A stretch of 51,090 nt of DNA, taken from positions 1 through 51,090 of the forward strand of contig CADECW010000043.1 in NCBI GenBank assembly GCA_902825855.1, written 5' to 3'. The stretch is from an uncultured Rhodospirillales bacterium. Its GTDB lineage: Bacteria > Pseudomonadota > Alphaproteobacteria > Reyranellales > Reyranellaceae. The notes below the pieces were generated by a model. The model had not been told where the DNA came from and made no database searches. It saw nothing but the letters and a program-made list of their open reading frames with translations. This document shows, one piece after another, positions 1-8,276 of the stretch; positions within the stretch are counted from its first letter, which is position 1, and every line of letters starts with the position of its first letter. Position numbers and translations under genes: made by a program.

Positions 1-593
1 TCGGCGGAGCGGTCCCAAAGATTGGGCTGCTCCTTGTTGGTGTAGCCCGACACGAAGAGCTTGGGCTCGCCCGACTTCACATCGAAGGTGTGGCGGCGCA
101 CGGCGCCGATATTGCCGCCATAGACGTGGATGCTGATCGAGCCCTGGTCGGTTAGCGCGTTGGTCACCTGGTGGATATCGCCCTCGGCCGGCGACAGGAC
201 CTCGACTTCGCCCGGCTTCAGGGCGTTCAGCACGCCGGGCTTGAGCGCGCCGGTTTCGGGATCGGACGCGAAGTGCAGCGAGGTCTCCGAGCCACGCAGC
301 ATCCCGACCATGCCCCACATCTGATGATCGTGGACCGGCGTCACCGCGCCCGGCGCCCACACGAAGCTGACGACGCAGAAGCGCTCGAATGGATCGCACC
401 ACAGCAGGTTCTGGGCATAGCCATGCGCCGGCACCTTGGCCATCGATTCAGGTAACCAGTCGTCGTGCGATACCAGCTCGCCCAGGAGCCTGCGGCCGAC
501 CTCGACGATCGCCGCCTCGTCCTTGTCCTGCCACGCACCACCCACCAGGGATGTCATGTCTCCAATGAAGCGGCGCAGGCGGTCGATGCTCAT
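1..593 (-). CDS. Cysteine dioxygenase-like cupin protein (3' end cut by the window)
   Basis: Only 197 codons are visible because the frame runs off the left edge without a stop. Translating the complement from the ATG at 591-593 gives a cupin with PVHDH around residues 87-90 (His88, His90) and a second His at about 141 in DIHQV. These are the three iron ligands expected in cysteine dioxygenase-type enzymes, which oxidise a thiol to a sulfinate with O2 in the cytoplasm. GGGGGTGAG just upstream is a good Shine-Dalgarno and fixes the start. It lies 15 bp downstream of the lytic transglycosylase gene on the same strand, so the two may be co-transcribed. The family is about 200 residues, so little is missing. 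The substrate (cysteine, 3-mercaptopropionate or another thiol) cannot be told from sequence. A second, fused homologue lies at 2553-4754. Confidence 0.75.
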   Translation of the reverse strand, partial: MSIDRLRRFIGDMTSLVGGAWQDKDEAAIVEVGRRLLGELVSHDDWLPESMAKVPAHGYAQNLLWCDPFERFCVVSFVWAPGAVTPVHDHQMWGMVGMLRGSETSLHFASDPETGALKPGVLNALKPGEVEVLSPAEGDIHQVTNALTDQGSISIHVYGGNIGAVRRHTFDVKSGEPKLFVSGYTNKEQPNLWDRSA

Positions 594-608
594 ACTCACC
601 CCCGGTGA

Positions 609-2477
609 TCAGCGCCCTGTATCCTGCCCCGAGTAGCGCGGCCACTCGTGCGCCGCGATCTGGTCGAGCGACGGCGTCGGCTGGCCCAGCCTGATCTGGT
701 AGACCCAGTAGTTGGTGAGCACGCGCTGCACGAAGTCGCGGGTCTCATGCAAAGGGATCGAGGCGATGTAGAGCAGCGGATCCTGACTCGCATTCAGCGA
801 GTTGTCCCAGCGCATGACATTGCCCGGTCCGCCGTTATAGCCCGCCGCAGTGCGCACCAGATTGTTGTCGACCTCGCCCAGCAACGAGATGATGTAGGCC
901 TGCCCCAGCGCCACGTTGTTCGAGGGATCGTACGGATTGCCGCCTGCCGTCTCCGGCGCATAACGGGTCGAAACCTGCCGCGCCGTGCCCGGCATCAGCT
1001 GCATCAGGCCCATGGCGCCCACCGTCGAGCGCGCCTTGGGATTGAACGCGGATTCCTGGCGCATGAAGCCCCACACCAGGGCGCGATCGAGCGACCAGCC
1101 TCCGGATGGCTGCCACGGTGGCAAGGGAAACATGGCGCCGTCATAGCCCTTGATCGTGTGGCGCTGGTCCCAGTTGGCGTTGCCGACGCGCACCGACAGG
1201 CCAGGCAGGTTCGCCTTCTGCGCTACCGCAAAGACGGACTCGATGTATTGCGGATCGGCGTCGATGGAGGCCGCGAACAGCTCGCGCTCGGCCGCGGTCT
1301 GGGCGCCGAGCTGGAACAGAGCCAGCGCGCGCCGGCCGGCGCGGTCGTTCTTCAAAACGTCGGCGCGGCGGCGGTCGAGCGCCGGCACGTTCCAGTCCGG
1401 CTCGATCCTCATGCCGAGCGCCTTCTGCGCGATCAACCCGTGGAAAGTGCGGCCATGCAACGCCGCGCGCTTGAGATACGGTGCGAACTTCTGCGGGTTG
1501 CCGGCCAGGAGGTTGGCGCGGCCTGCCCAGAACGAGCCGGCCGAGAGTGTCCACGACGAGGCCTGATCGGGCGCAGCATCGGCCACTGCCTCGAAGCGGC
1601 GGGCGGCATCGGCATAGTTGCCGCCCTTGAAAGCCGCCAGCCCGGCCGTCCAGTTGGCATCGGGCGGCATCGAGACCTCGATCGGCACCTGCACGCCGCG
1701 CTGCGAATCGGCTTCGAGCGCACGGGTGCGCATGCGGCCCTTCCACAGCTCGACCTCCTGCGGGCCAAGCACGTCGATCGTCGATTTCCGATCGAGCAGG
1801 GCGAAGGCCGCATTGAAACCGCCGTCGTCGGCCATGGTCTGCAGGCGCGCGCGAAGTTCGGCGGCCTGGCCGGCATCCGCGCCGCGCGTGGTGCGGGCTG
1901 CGGCGAAGGTGGGTGAAGGCTGGGCGAAGCCCACGAAGCTCGCGGGGGTTATCTCCGGCGAGCCCGGCGTGCGGCGCGCCGTCGCCAGCCTGTAGATCGC
2001 CGGCGCATCGGGATGGTCGTTGTAGTCCTGCAGCCACTGGGCAAGCTCGGGGAACTTCGCCTGATATTGTGGGTTCAGGAGGCGCTGGGCGCCGACATAG
2101 CCCATCAGGGTCTTGTCCTTGACCTGGGCGATGTCGGCGTCGGCCTGACCGAACTGGCCCGTCGCCTGGGCCTGGAAGATGCGTCGGTAACGGTCACGTT
2201 CCTCGGCGTCGAGGACCGTCGGCAGGTCGGCGACCACGGCCATCTCGTCGAGCTCGATGACCGGCGGCGGAGGCACGAACACCGGACGCGGCACGATGGT
2301 CGGATGCGCGGCGGCCGGTCGTGCGGTCGCGGCCGAGGGCTTGGCGGCTGCACCAGGCTTGGCGGCCGCAGCAGACTTGGCGGGGGGTTTCGCCTTGGTC
2401 TGGGTCTGCGCCAGGGCGCCTGCTGCCAGCATCGACACTGCGGCTACCAGCAAGACGCTCGAGACAACATACTTCAT
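609..2477 (-). CDS. Soluble lytic murein transglycosylase (GH23, Slt family)
   Basis: A protein of 622 residues starting at the ATG that precedes MKYVVSSVLL. Residues 1-24 form a signal peptide ending in ALAQ, followed by an Ala/Lys/Pro-rich linker, so the enzyme is periplasmic. The middle is a helical solenoid region as in Slt70. The C-terminal ~160 residues are the SLT catalytic domain, with the general acid Glu at about 475 in RQESAFNP, then GLMQLMPGTA and AGYNGGPGN. Such enzymes cleave the MurNAc-GlcNAc bond of peptidoglycan, leaving 1,6-anhydro ends. The frame is open further upstream, but that extension reads antisense through the divergent gene, so the signal-peptide start is preferred. 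It lies upstream of the cysteine-dioxygenase-like gene on the same strand and 75 bp from the divergent fusion gene. Confidence 0.9.
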   Translation of the reverse strand: MKYVVSSVLLVAAVSMLAAGALAQTQTKAKPPAKSAAAAKPGAAAKPSAATARPAAAHPTIVPRPVFVPPPPVIELDEMAVVADLPTVLDAEERDRYRRIFQAQATGQFGQADADIAQVKDKTLMGYVGAQRLLNPQYQAKFPELAQWLQDYNDHPDAPAIYRLATARRTPGSPEITPASFVGFAQPSPTFAAARTTRGADAGQAAELRARLQTMADDGGFNAAFALLDRKSTIDVLGPQEVELWKGRMRTRALEADSQRGVQVPIEVSMPPDANWTAGLAAFKGGNYADAARRFEAVADAAPDQASSWTLSAGSFWAGRANLLAGNPQKFAPYLKRAALHGRTFHGLIAQKALGMRIEPDWNVPALDRRRADVLKNDRAGRRALALFQLGAQTAAERELFAASIDADPQYIESVFAVAQKANLPGLSVRVGNANWDQRHTIKGYDGAMFPLPPWQPSGGWSLDRALVWGFMRQESAFNPKARSTVGAMGLMQLMPGTARQVSTRYAPETAGGNPYDPSNNVALGQAYIISLLGEVDNNLVRTAAGYNGGPGNVMRWDNSLNASQDPLLYIASIPLHETRDFVQRVLTNYWVYQIRLGQPTPSLDQIAAHEWPRYSGQDTGR

Positions 2478-2552
2478 AGCGATACCGTAGTGGCAGTTGG
2501 CATGGGGCGACAAGCGCCGGATGGCTATACTGGCGCTCGAACGGAGGATGAA

Positions 2553-4754
2553 ATGACCCTGCATCAAGAGCGCGCCGCCGCCGTGCGGCGCCTGGTCGAC
2601 GAGAGCCGTGTCATCGAAAACTCGGGCGTGACCCGCGCCAGCCTGGAGAAGATCGGGGGCCTGCTGGCGTCGCTGGCGGCCCGCGCCGAGCTCTTCCCGC
2701 AGGAGGAGTTCCCGTTGGGCGCCGATGGCGGCATCTATCGCCTGGCCGAGGATCCCGACCATCGCTTCGCGCTCTATGCCTCGGCCGGCGGCGCCGGCAA
2801 GAAGGTGCCGCCGCACAACCACACGACCTGGGCGATCATCGCGGGCGTCCACGGCGCCGAGCGCAACGTCGTCTACGATCGGCTGGACAACGGCGCGCGC
2901 GAGGATTTCGTGCAGCTGCGCGAAGCGCCGGCCAAGGAAAAGACCCTGCGCCGCGGCGACGTCATTTCGTACCTGCCCGAAGACTTCCATCACATCGAGA
3001 CACCGGCCGGCTCGGGCGACGCGCTGCACCTGCACTTCTATGGCCTGAGCCTGGAGCACCTGCCCGACCGCGTGTCGGTCGACATGGCGACCGCCAGCGC
3101 CAGGCGCTTCATGGCCAAGGCCAAGATCCTGACGCCGCTGCTCGACGTGAAGCAGGTCAAGGCGATGCTGAAGTCGGATGAGATCTTCGGCTTCTTCGAC
3201 GTGCGCGAGGAAGGCGAGTTCTCGATCCAGGGCCATCCGCTGTTCGCGACGCCGCTGCCGCTGTCACGGCTGGAGCCGCGCGTTTTGGCCCTGCTGCCCG
3301 ATCCGCACACCCGCATCGTGTTGATGGACAGCGGCGATGCGAGTGCCGATCCGCAGTGGCTCGGCCGCGCCAACCGCGCCGCCGCCAGGCTTTCGCAGCT
3401 GGGCTATAGCAACGTCGCCGTCATGAAGGGCGGCCTGAAGGCCTGGCGCGACGCGGGCTACGAGGTTTTTACCGGCGTCAACGTCCCGTCCAAGGCGTTC
3501 GGCGAGGTGGTCGAGCATGAGAACGACACGCCGCGCATCGATGCCGCCGACCTGCAGAAGCTGGTCGACGCCAAGACCGACCTGGTGATCCTCGATTCGC
3601 GGCCGATGCCGGAATTCAACAACATGTCGATCCCGGGCGGCGTCGACTGCCCCGGCGCCGAGCTGGTTTACCGGGTGAAGGATCTCGCGCCCCGCCCGGA
3701 GACGCTGGTGGTGGTGAACTGCGCCGGCCGCACGCGTTCGATCATCGGCGCTCAGTCGCTGATCAATGCCGGCCTGCCCAACAAGGTGATCGCGCTCAAG
3801 AACGGCACCATGGGCTGGCACCTCGCCGGCCTGAAGGTGGCGCGCGGCGAAACCAAAAGCTTCGGGCCGCAGGGACCGCAAGCGGCGAAGTTCGCGCAGG
3901 CTGCGGCGGCGAACATCGCCCGGAAGATGAACATCAGGAAGATCGACAAGGCGGGCCTCGACAAGCTCATGGCCGAGGGCGGCCCGGTCTATCGCCTCGA
4001 CGTGCGCGATCCGGCCGAGTACGCACAGGGCCATCTGAAGGGCTTCCGCCATGCCGCGGGCGGCCAGCTCGTGCAGGCGACCGATCAATATGTCGGTGCC
4101 CGCAACGCCACCATCGTGCTGCACGACAATGACGGCGTGCGCGCCACCATGACGGCGCACTGGCTGATGCAGATGAACTGGAACGAGGTCTACGTCCTCG
4201 ACCACAAGGCCGCCGCCAACGAACTCACCACCGAGGCCGAGCCGCGCTTTCCCGCGGGCTTTGCCCTGCCGACGCCAGCGACCGTCACGCCGGCCGAGCT
4301 CGACAAGTCGCTCGATCAGTCCCTGGTGATCGATCTCGACACCAGCCTGCGCTATCGCGACGGCCATGTTCCGGGCGCCTGGTTCGCCGTGCGTGCCGGC
4401 CTCACCAAGACGATCCCTGAGATGCAGGCCAAGCAGGGCGGCGCCAAGCGGATCGTGCTGGTCTCGCCCGACGGCGAGATCGCAGCCCTCGCGGCGGCTG
4501 AAGCGGCCGATGCAGCGAACGGATTGCCAGTCGCCGTTCTGGCAGGCGGCATGAAAGCGTGGCGCGACGCCAAGCTGCCAGTCGAGGCGGGACACACGCG
4601 GATGGCCGATCCGCCGACCGACGTGTGGTATCGGCCTTATGACTTCAAAGACAATGTCGAGGCCGCGATGCGGCAGTACCTCGAATGGGAAGTCGATCTC
4701 GTTCCGCAGGTCGCCCGCGACGGCGATGCGGCGTTCAAGGTACTGAAAGCATAG
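2553..4754 (+). CDS. Fusion: cysteine-dioxygenase-like cupin plus four rhodanese domains
   Basis: A protein of 733 residues; ATG at 2553 with GGAGG nearby. Residues 1-175 are a cysteine-dioxygenase-type cupin with PPHNH (His88, His90) and a distal His pair at 146-147. Four rhodanese-like modules follow, at roughly 195-305, 325-430, 460-555 and 578-680. Each ends in the typical final helix motif, for example GGLKAW and GGMKAW. Only the second carries an active-site loop cysteine (VVNCAGRTRS, Cys390). The matching positions read LMDSGD, LHDNDG and LVSPDG in the others, so those are probably non-catalytic. Rhodaneses move sulfane sulfur through a cysteine persulfide; the cupin would oxidise a thiol or persulfide. 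Joint function in sulfur oxidation or detoxification is inference. No signal peptide is seen, so it is cytoplasmic. It is divergent from the slt gene. Confidence 0.85.
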   Translation: MTLHQERAAAVRRLVDESRVIENSGVTRASLEKIGGLLASLAARAELFPQEEFPLGADGGIYRLAEDPDHRFALYASAGGAGKKVPPHNHTTWAIIAGVHGAERNVVYDRLDNGAREDFVQLREAPAKEKTLRRGDVISYLPEDFHHIETPAGSGDALHLHFYGLSLEHLPDRVSVDMATASARRFMAKAKILTPLLDVKQVKAMLKSDEIFGFFDVREEGEFSIQGHPLFATPLPLSRLEPRVLALLPDPHTRIVLMDSGDASADPQWLGRANRAAARLSQLGYSNVAVMKGGLKAWRDAGYEVFTGVNVPSKAFGEVVEHENDTPRIDAADLQKLVDAKTDLVILDSRPMPEFNNMSIPGGVDCPGAELVYRVKDLAPRPETLVVVNCAGRTRSIIGAQSLINAGLPNKVIALKNGTMGWHLAGLKVARGETKSFGPQGPQAAKFAQAAAANIARKMNIRKIDKAGLDKLMAEGGPVYRLDVRDPAEYAQGHLKGFRHAAGGQLVQATDQYVGARNATIVLHDNDGVRATMTAHWLMQMNWNEVYVLDHKAAANELTTEAEPRFPAGFALPTPATVTPAELDKSLDQSLVIDLDTSLRYRDGHVPGAWFAVRAGLTKTIPEMQAKQGGAKRIVLVSPDGEIAALAAAEAADAANGLPVAVLAGGMKAWRDAKLPVEAGHTRMADPPTDVWYRPYDFKDNVEAAMRQYLEWEVDLVPQVARDGDAAFKVLKA

Positions 4755-4839
4755 TTCTCCACGGCACCGCGGACCTCCGGCCGGCTCATCAACAATGCCG
4801 GCGGAGCCCACGCTCCCTTGGCCTAACTGGTTGATTTAC

Positions 4840-5223
4840 ATGGCAAAACCTCCTGAACGAGGTCCGCTCGACCCGGATCCAGAGGGCGATCGCAGGCGTG
4901 TCGAGGAGATCGATGCGCGCCTCAGGGCGGCGCGCGGAAAAATCGAAAAACCGCGACCGAACAACGGAGTAGGTAGCGGAATGTCGCACCGCCAGACAGG
5001 CGTTGCGTATCGAGTGTTGGTGGATATGATCGCGGGCCTTTTGGTCGGGGGGTTCCTCGGCTATTGGCTCGACCGCTGGATGGGTTGGACGCCTTGGTCA
5101 TTGGTGACGGGCCTGGTTGTTGGCTTCGTTGCCGGCGTCAACAATGCCTGGCGCGCCATTCGGGACTACTCGAGGGACGCCGCCAAGGCCGGGGGGAGCG
5201 ACGAAGAGCGCCGCCTGCCCTGA
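4840..5223 (+). CDS. atpI: ATP synthase F0-associated protein AtpI
   Basis: A small protein of 127 residues from the ATG at 4840. Another in-frame ATG lies at 4795, but MAKPPERGP is the more usual beginning. The N-terminal ~60 residues are charged and helical. Two transmembrane helices follow, the first with GLLVGGFLGYWLDRW and the second with GLVVGFVAGVNNAWR. This is the layout of AtpI, which assists assembly of the c-ring and is encoded first in F0 operons of alphaproteobacteria. It is followed 44 bp later by atpB. The start is not secure because neither candidate has a strong ribosome binding site. Confidence 0.85.
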   Translation: MAKPPERGPLDPDPEGDRRRVEEIDARLRAARGKIEKPRPNNGVGSGMSHRQTGVAYRVLVDMIAGLLVGGFLGYWLDRWMGWTPWSLVTGLVVGFVAGVNNAWRAIRDYSRDAAKAGGSDEERRLP

Positions 5224-5267
5224 ACCGGTCGGAGTAATATGGACGCGTTGGGGACGAGGTAAGCCAA

Positions 5268-5996
5268 ATGCATAGCCCGATGGAGCAGTTCGAGATCAAG
5301 CGGCTGCTCCACCTGAATCTCTTTGGCATCGACGCCTCCTTCACGAATTCATCGACCTGGATGGTGATCGCCGTGATCCTGGCGACCGCCGTGTTCGTGT
5401 GGGGCATGCGGCAGCGGGCGCTGGTGCCGGGCCGCCTGCAGTCGGTCGCCGAAGTCGGCTACGAATTCGTCGCCGGCATGGTGCGCGACAACGTCGGCGA
5501 CGGCGGCAAGAAGTACTTCCCGTTCATCCTGACGCTCTTCATCTTCATCCTGTTCTGCAACGTGCTGGGCATGGTGCCCTACTCGTTCACGCCGACCAGC
5601 CACATCGTGGTCACCTTCGCGATGGCAGCGTTCGTCTTCGTCGGCGTCACCATCATCGGCTTCGCCAAGCACGGCGTGCACTTCCTGTCGCTGTTCGTGC
5701 CGAAGGGCGTGCCGTTCGCGCTGCTGCTGCTGCTGGTGCCGATCGAGATCATCTCCTACTTCATCCGCCCCTTCAGCCTGTCGATCCGACTTTTTGCCAA
5801 CATGCTGGCGGGCCACACCATGCTGAAAGTGTTCGGCGGCTTCGTGGTGATGCTGGGCATCATCGGCGGCTGGGCGCCGCTCGCCTTCATCGTCGTGTTC
5901 ACCGGCCTGGAACTCCTGATCGCGTTCCTGCAGGCCTACGTGTTCGCGATCCTGACCTGCCTCTATCTGAACGACGCAGTTCATCTCCATCACTGA
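5268..5996 (+). CDS. atpB: ATP synthase F0 subunit a
   Basis: Subunit a of 242 residues, a hydrophobic inner-membrane protein that forms the proton half-channels next to the c-ring. GAGGTAAGCCAA precedes the ATG at 5268. The protein begins MHSPMEQFEIKRL and has five or six membrane segments. The conserved fourth-segment sequence RPFSLSIRLFANMLAGH contains the essential arginine (SIRLFAN) that faces the c-subunit carboxylate. The C-terminal segment has LEllIAFLQAYVFAILT-type sequence, also conserved. It is 31 bp upstream of atpE in the F0 operon. F1 genes are not in the window, as expected for alphaproteobacteria, where F0 and F1 are often in separate operons. Confidence 0.97.
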   Translation: MHSPMEQFEIKRLLHLNLFGIDASFTNSSTWMVIAVILATAVFVWGMRQRALVPGRLQSVAEVGYEFVAGMVRDNVGDGGKKYFPFILTLFIFILFCNVLGMVPYSFTPTSHIVVTFAMAAFVFVGVTIIGFAKHGVHFLSLFVPKGVPFALLLLLVPIEIISYFIRPFSLSIRLFANMLAGHTMLKVFGGFVVMLGIIGGWAPLAFIVVFTGLELLIAFLQAYVFAILTCLYLNDAVHLHH

Positions 5997-6027
5997 TCAC
6001 TGATCCATCGACTGAAAGGAACTCGAA

Positions 6028-6255
6028 ATGGACGCCTCTGCAGCCAAGCTCATCGGTGCCGGTCTCGCCACCATCGCCCTCGCCGGCGTCGGCGTCGGCA
6101 TCGGCAACATCTTCGGCAGCTTCGTCTCGGGCGCGCTGCGCAATCCCGAGGCGGCTCCCCGCGTGTTCGGCAACGTGCTCCTGGGCTTCGCGCTCACGGA
6201 AGCCGTGGCGCTGTTCGCGCTGGTCATCGCCTTCATGATCCTGTTCGTGTTCTAA
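6028..6255 (+). CDS. atpE: ATP synthase F0 subunit c
   Basis: Proteolipid of 75 residues forming the rotating c-ring. Two transmembrane helices are joined by the polar loop RNPEAAP (about residues 38-44). Helix 1 has the glycine-rich packing motif [12 protein letters not shown]. Helix 2 carries the proton-binding carboxylate Glu58 in [11 protein letters not shown]. The ATG at 6028 follows GAAAGGAACTCGAA, a reasonable ribosome binding site. The next gene starts 8 bp after the stop. The TEA context with Glu, and no Na+-type ligand set that I can see, fits a proton-driven ring. Confidence 0.97.
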   Translation: MDASAAKLIGAGLATIALAGVGVGIGNIFGSFVSGALRNPEAAPRVFGNVLLGFALTEAVALFALVIAFMILFVF

Positions 6256-6263
6256 GCACGACG

Positions 6264-6854
6264 ATGCTGAAGTCGATCTACGGTGCGCTCGCCGGCCTCG
6301 CCGTGTTGGCGGCGAGCGGCACGGCAATGGCGAAGGAAGGGTCGGGCGGCATGCCGCAGCTCGACTATCACAGCTTCGCACCGCAGCTCGTCTGGCTGGC
6401 GATCGCCTTCCTGGCGCTCTACCTGGTGATGTCGCGGCTCGCGGTCCCCGCGATCTCCGACACCATCGAAAAGCGCCAGGCCAAGATCCAGGGCGATCTC
6501 GACGCCGCGGAGAAGGCCAACGAGGACACTCGCAACCTGGTCTCCGCGTACGAGAAGCGGCTGGCCGATACCCGCGAGGAAGCGCGCAAGCTGATGCGCG
6601 AGCGCGGCGACGCCGACGCTGCCGCAGGAGCCGCCCGCCTCAGCGCCCTGCATGACAAGCTCAATGCGCAGATCGGCGAGGCCGAGAAGCGCATCGCCGC
6701 CCAGCGCGACGATGTCATGGCGGGACTGGGGAACATGGCCAAGGACATCGGCCAGGAAGTCTACGCCAAGCTCGCCGGCCAGCCGGCCGATCAGGCGGCG
6801 CTCGCCGCCAAGATCGCGGCTGCGACTCCCGGAACGAGAGGGGGCAGGCAATGA
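6264..6854 (+). CDS. atpG: ATP synthase F0 subunit b' (first peripheral stalk subunit)
   Basis: A protein of 196 residues encoding the b' member of a heterodimeric peripheral stalk, as in photosynthetic bacteria and alphaproteobacteria. It begins with a hydrophobic stretch that looks like a signal peptide, MLKSIYGALAGLAVLAASG, up to AMAKEG. One membrane segment, VWLAIAFLALYLVMSRLAVP (about residues 49-68), follows. After that comes a long charged coiled coil rich in Ala, Glu, Lys and Arg that reaches the F1 head. The last four bases overlap the start of atpF. The symbol is variously atpG, atpF2 or atpX; the b' assignment rests on order and structure. Confidence 0.9.
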   Translation: MLKSIYGALAGLAVLAASGTAMAKEGSGGMPQLDYHSFAPQLVWLAIAFLALYLVMSRLAVPAISDTIEKRQAKIQGDLDAAEKANEDTRNLVSAYEKRLADTREEARKLMRERGDADAAAGAARLSALHDKLNAQIGEAEKRIAAQRDDVMAGLGNMAKDIGQEVYAKLAGQPADQAALAAKIAAATPGTRGGRQ

Positions 6855-7378
6855 TCGGTACCGCCTGGGCGGCTGACGCCGCACATAGCGAGGGCATCTT
6901 CTCCGATCCGGCCTTCTGGGTCGCGGTTGCCTTCGTCCTGTTCTTCGCGCTTGCCGGCAAGGCGCTGTGGGGCCGCATCTCGGGCATGCTCGACAAGCGG
7001 TCGGCCGACATCGCCAAGGCGCTGGCCGATGCCGCGCGCCTGCGCGAGGAAGCCATGAAGGCCAAGCAGGACGCCGAGCGCACGCTCGGCCAGGCGCAGT
7101 CCGAAGGGGCCGAGATCCTGAAGCAGGCGCGCGAGGAAGCCGAGCGCATGCAGGCCCGCGCCGTCCAGAACCTCGAGACGGCCGTGGCGCTGCGCGAGCA
7201 GCAGGCGCTCGACCGCATCGCCCAGTCGGAAGCGGCCGCCACCAAGGAAGTGCGCGACACCGCCGTCGACGTGGCCTTGTCGGCCACGCGCGCTCTGCTG
7301 CGCGATCAGGTCGGCTCGGGCCGCAGCGCGGCCCTGGTCGACGAGGCGATCGCCGAGCTGCCGCGCCGTCTTCACTGA
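6851..7378 (+). CDS. atpF: ATP synthase F0 subunit b
   Basis: Subunit b of 175 residues, the second peripheral stalk partner. Its ATG overlaps the stop of the b' gene (ATGA-type), indicating translational coupling. After a short N-terminus, the single membrane segment PAFWVAVAFVLFFALAGKAL (about residues 17-36) is followed by a coiled coil with the usual RSADIAKALADAARLREEA pattern. The C-terminal part would contact the delta subunit. It is the last gene of the operon; a strong hairpin terminator follows 32 bp after the stop. Confidence 0.95.
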   Translation: MIGTAWAADAAHSEGIFSDPAFWVAVAFVLFFALAGKALWGRISGMLDKRSADIAKALADAARLREEAMKAKQDAERTLGQAQSEGAEILKQAREEAERMQARAVQNLETAVALREQQALDRIAQSEAAATKEVRDTAVDVALSATRALLRDQVGSGRSAALVDEAIAELPRRLH

Positions 7379-7410
7379 TTTCCCGCAAACAAAAATCGCG
7401 GGCTACCTGC

Positions 7411-7440
7411 AGCCCCCGTCGCAAGGCGGGGGCTTTTTCT
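7411..7440 (+). terminator. Rho-independent terminator of the F0 operon
   Basis: Perfect 8-bp stem AGCCCCCG / CGGGGGCT with an 8-nt loop, followed by TTTTTCTT. It starts 32 bp after the atpF stop and 66 bp before the iclR start, so it separates the two units. Confidence 0.92.
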
Positions 7441-7475
7441 TGTCTTCCGCCCGGCCGCCGTCATATGTCCTCGTT

Positions 7476-7490
7476 TCCCGCATTACGGGA
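7476..7490. promoter_or_regulatory. Putative IclR operator site 1 (TCCC-N7-GGGA)
   Basis: Inverted repeat TCCC-GCATTAC-GGGA, 16 bp before the iclR ATG. The same TCCC-N7-GGGA pattern appears before the binding-protein gene at 8277-8291, directly after the iclR stop. A shared repeat at both ends of the regulator gene is what an autoregulated local operator would look like. Binding by this IclR protein is inference. Confidence 0.45.
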
Positions 7491-7506
7491 TTGCGAGGCG
7501 ACGACG

Positions 7507-8271
7507 ATGAAGCAGAAGAACGGCACCCGGCCGGAAGATGCCGTGAAATCTCTCGTCAAGGTGATATCGATTCTCGACGCCTTCTCGACATCGCGCCGCT
7601 CGTTGTCCCTGGCGGAAATCTCGGCCGTGACAGGCTTTCCGCGCAGCACCGCGCATCGGCTGGCGGCGTCGATGCGCGACGTCGGCCTGCTCGACCAGGA
7701 CGGACATCGCGACCGCTACCGTCTCGGTCTCAAGCTGTTCGAGCTCGGCAATACCGTCCTCGGCAACATGGACCTCCATCGCGAGGCACGGCCGCTTGTC
7801 GATGCCCTGAGCCGTGTCAGCGGCCATCTGGTCCATCTGGCGGTGTTCGACGGGCAGCAGGCGATCGTCATTCATCGCGTGTCGGCCGACAGCGGAACGC
7901 CGCTGACGCTCATCGAGGCAGCGCCGGTCCATTGCACCAGCGTCGGCAAGGCGATCCTGGCGTTCCAGCCGGCCGCCAAGATCGAGGCCGTCATCGCCGG
8001 CGGACTGAAGCGTTTCACCGACGGCACCATCACCGATGGACGCAAGCTCAAGACCGACTTGAAGCAGGTTCGCGATCGCGGCTTCGCCGTCGACGAAGGC
8101 GAACATCAACCCGGAATCCGCTGCATCGGCGCTCCGATCCACGATCGCACCGGGCGAGTGATCGCCGGCCTGAGCGTTAGCGGCCCGGCGCGCCGCCTGA
8201 AGAAAGACCAGGTGCCGGAGCTGGCCAAGATCGTCGTCCATCACGCCGGCATGATCACCGCGAAGCTCTGA
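7507..8271 (+). CDS. IclR-family transcriptional regulator
   Basis: A protein of 254 residues from the ATG at 7507. The frame is open upstream through the terminator into atpF, but that part is not IclR-like. The N-terminal winged helix-turn-helix covers about residues 15-75 (LSLAEISAVTGFPRSTAHRL is the helix pair). The C-terminal effector domain of about 170 residues begins near DLHREARPLVDALSRVSG and contains the usual AAPVHCTSVGKAILAF motif. IclR proteins bind small acids or sugar-derived ligands and usually control the adjacent catabolic operon. Here that is the ABC importer and GMC oxidoreductase operon starting 92 bp downstream on the same strand. Paired inverted repeats at both ends of this gene support local control. 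Confidence 0.9.
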   Translation: MKQKNGTRPEDAVKSLVKVISILDAFSTSRRSLSLAEISAVTGFPRSTAHRLAASMRDVGLLDQDGHRDRYRLGLKLFELGNTVLGNMDLHREARPLVDALSRVSGHLVHLAVFDGQQAIVIHRVSADSGTPLTLIEAAPVHCTSVGKAILAFQPAAKIEAVIAGGLKRFTDGTITDGRKLKTDLKQVRDRGFAVDEGEHQPGIRCIGAPIHDRTGRVIAGLSVSGPARRLKKDQVPELAKIVVHHAGMITAKL

Positions 8272-8276
8272 CCGCA

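Noticed and set aside
648..1916. Long plus-strand open frame (422 codons) across the slt gene
   Set aside because: Antisense shadow of a well-supported lytic transglycosylase in GC-rich DNA; the translation is Arg/His-rich with no domain.
3264..4811. Long minus-strand open frame opposite the rhodanese fusion
   Set aside because: Low-complexity, Arg/His/Val-rich shadow; no ribosome binding site or family motif.
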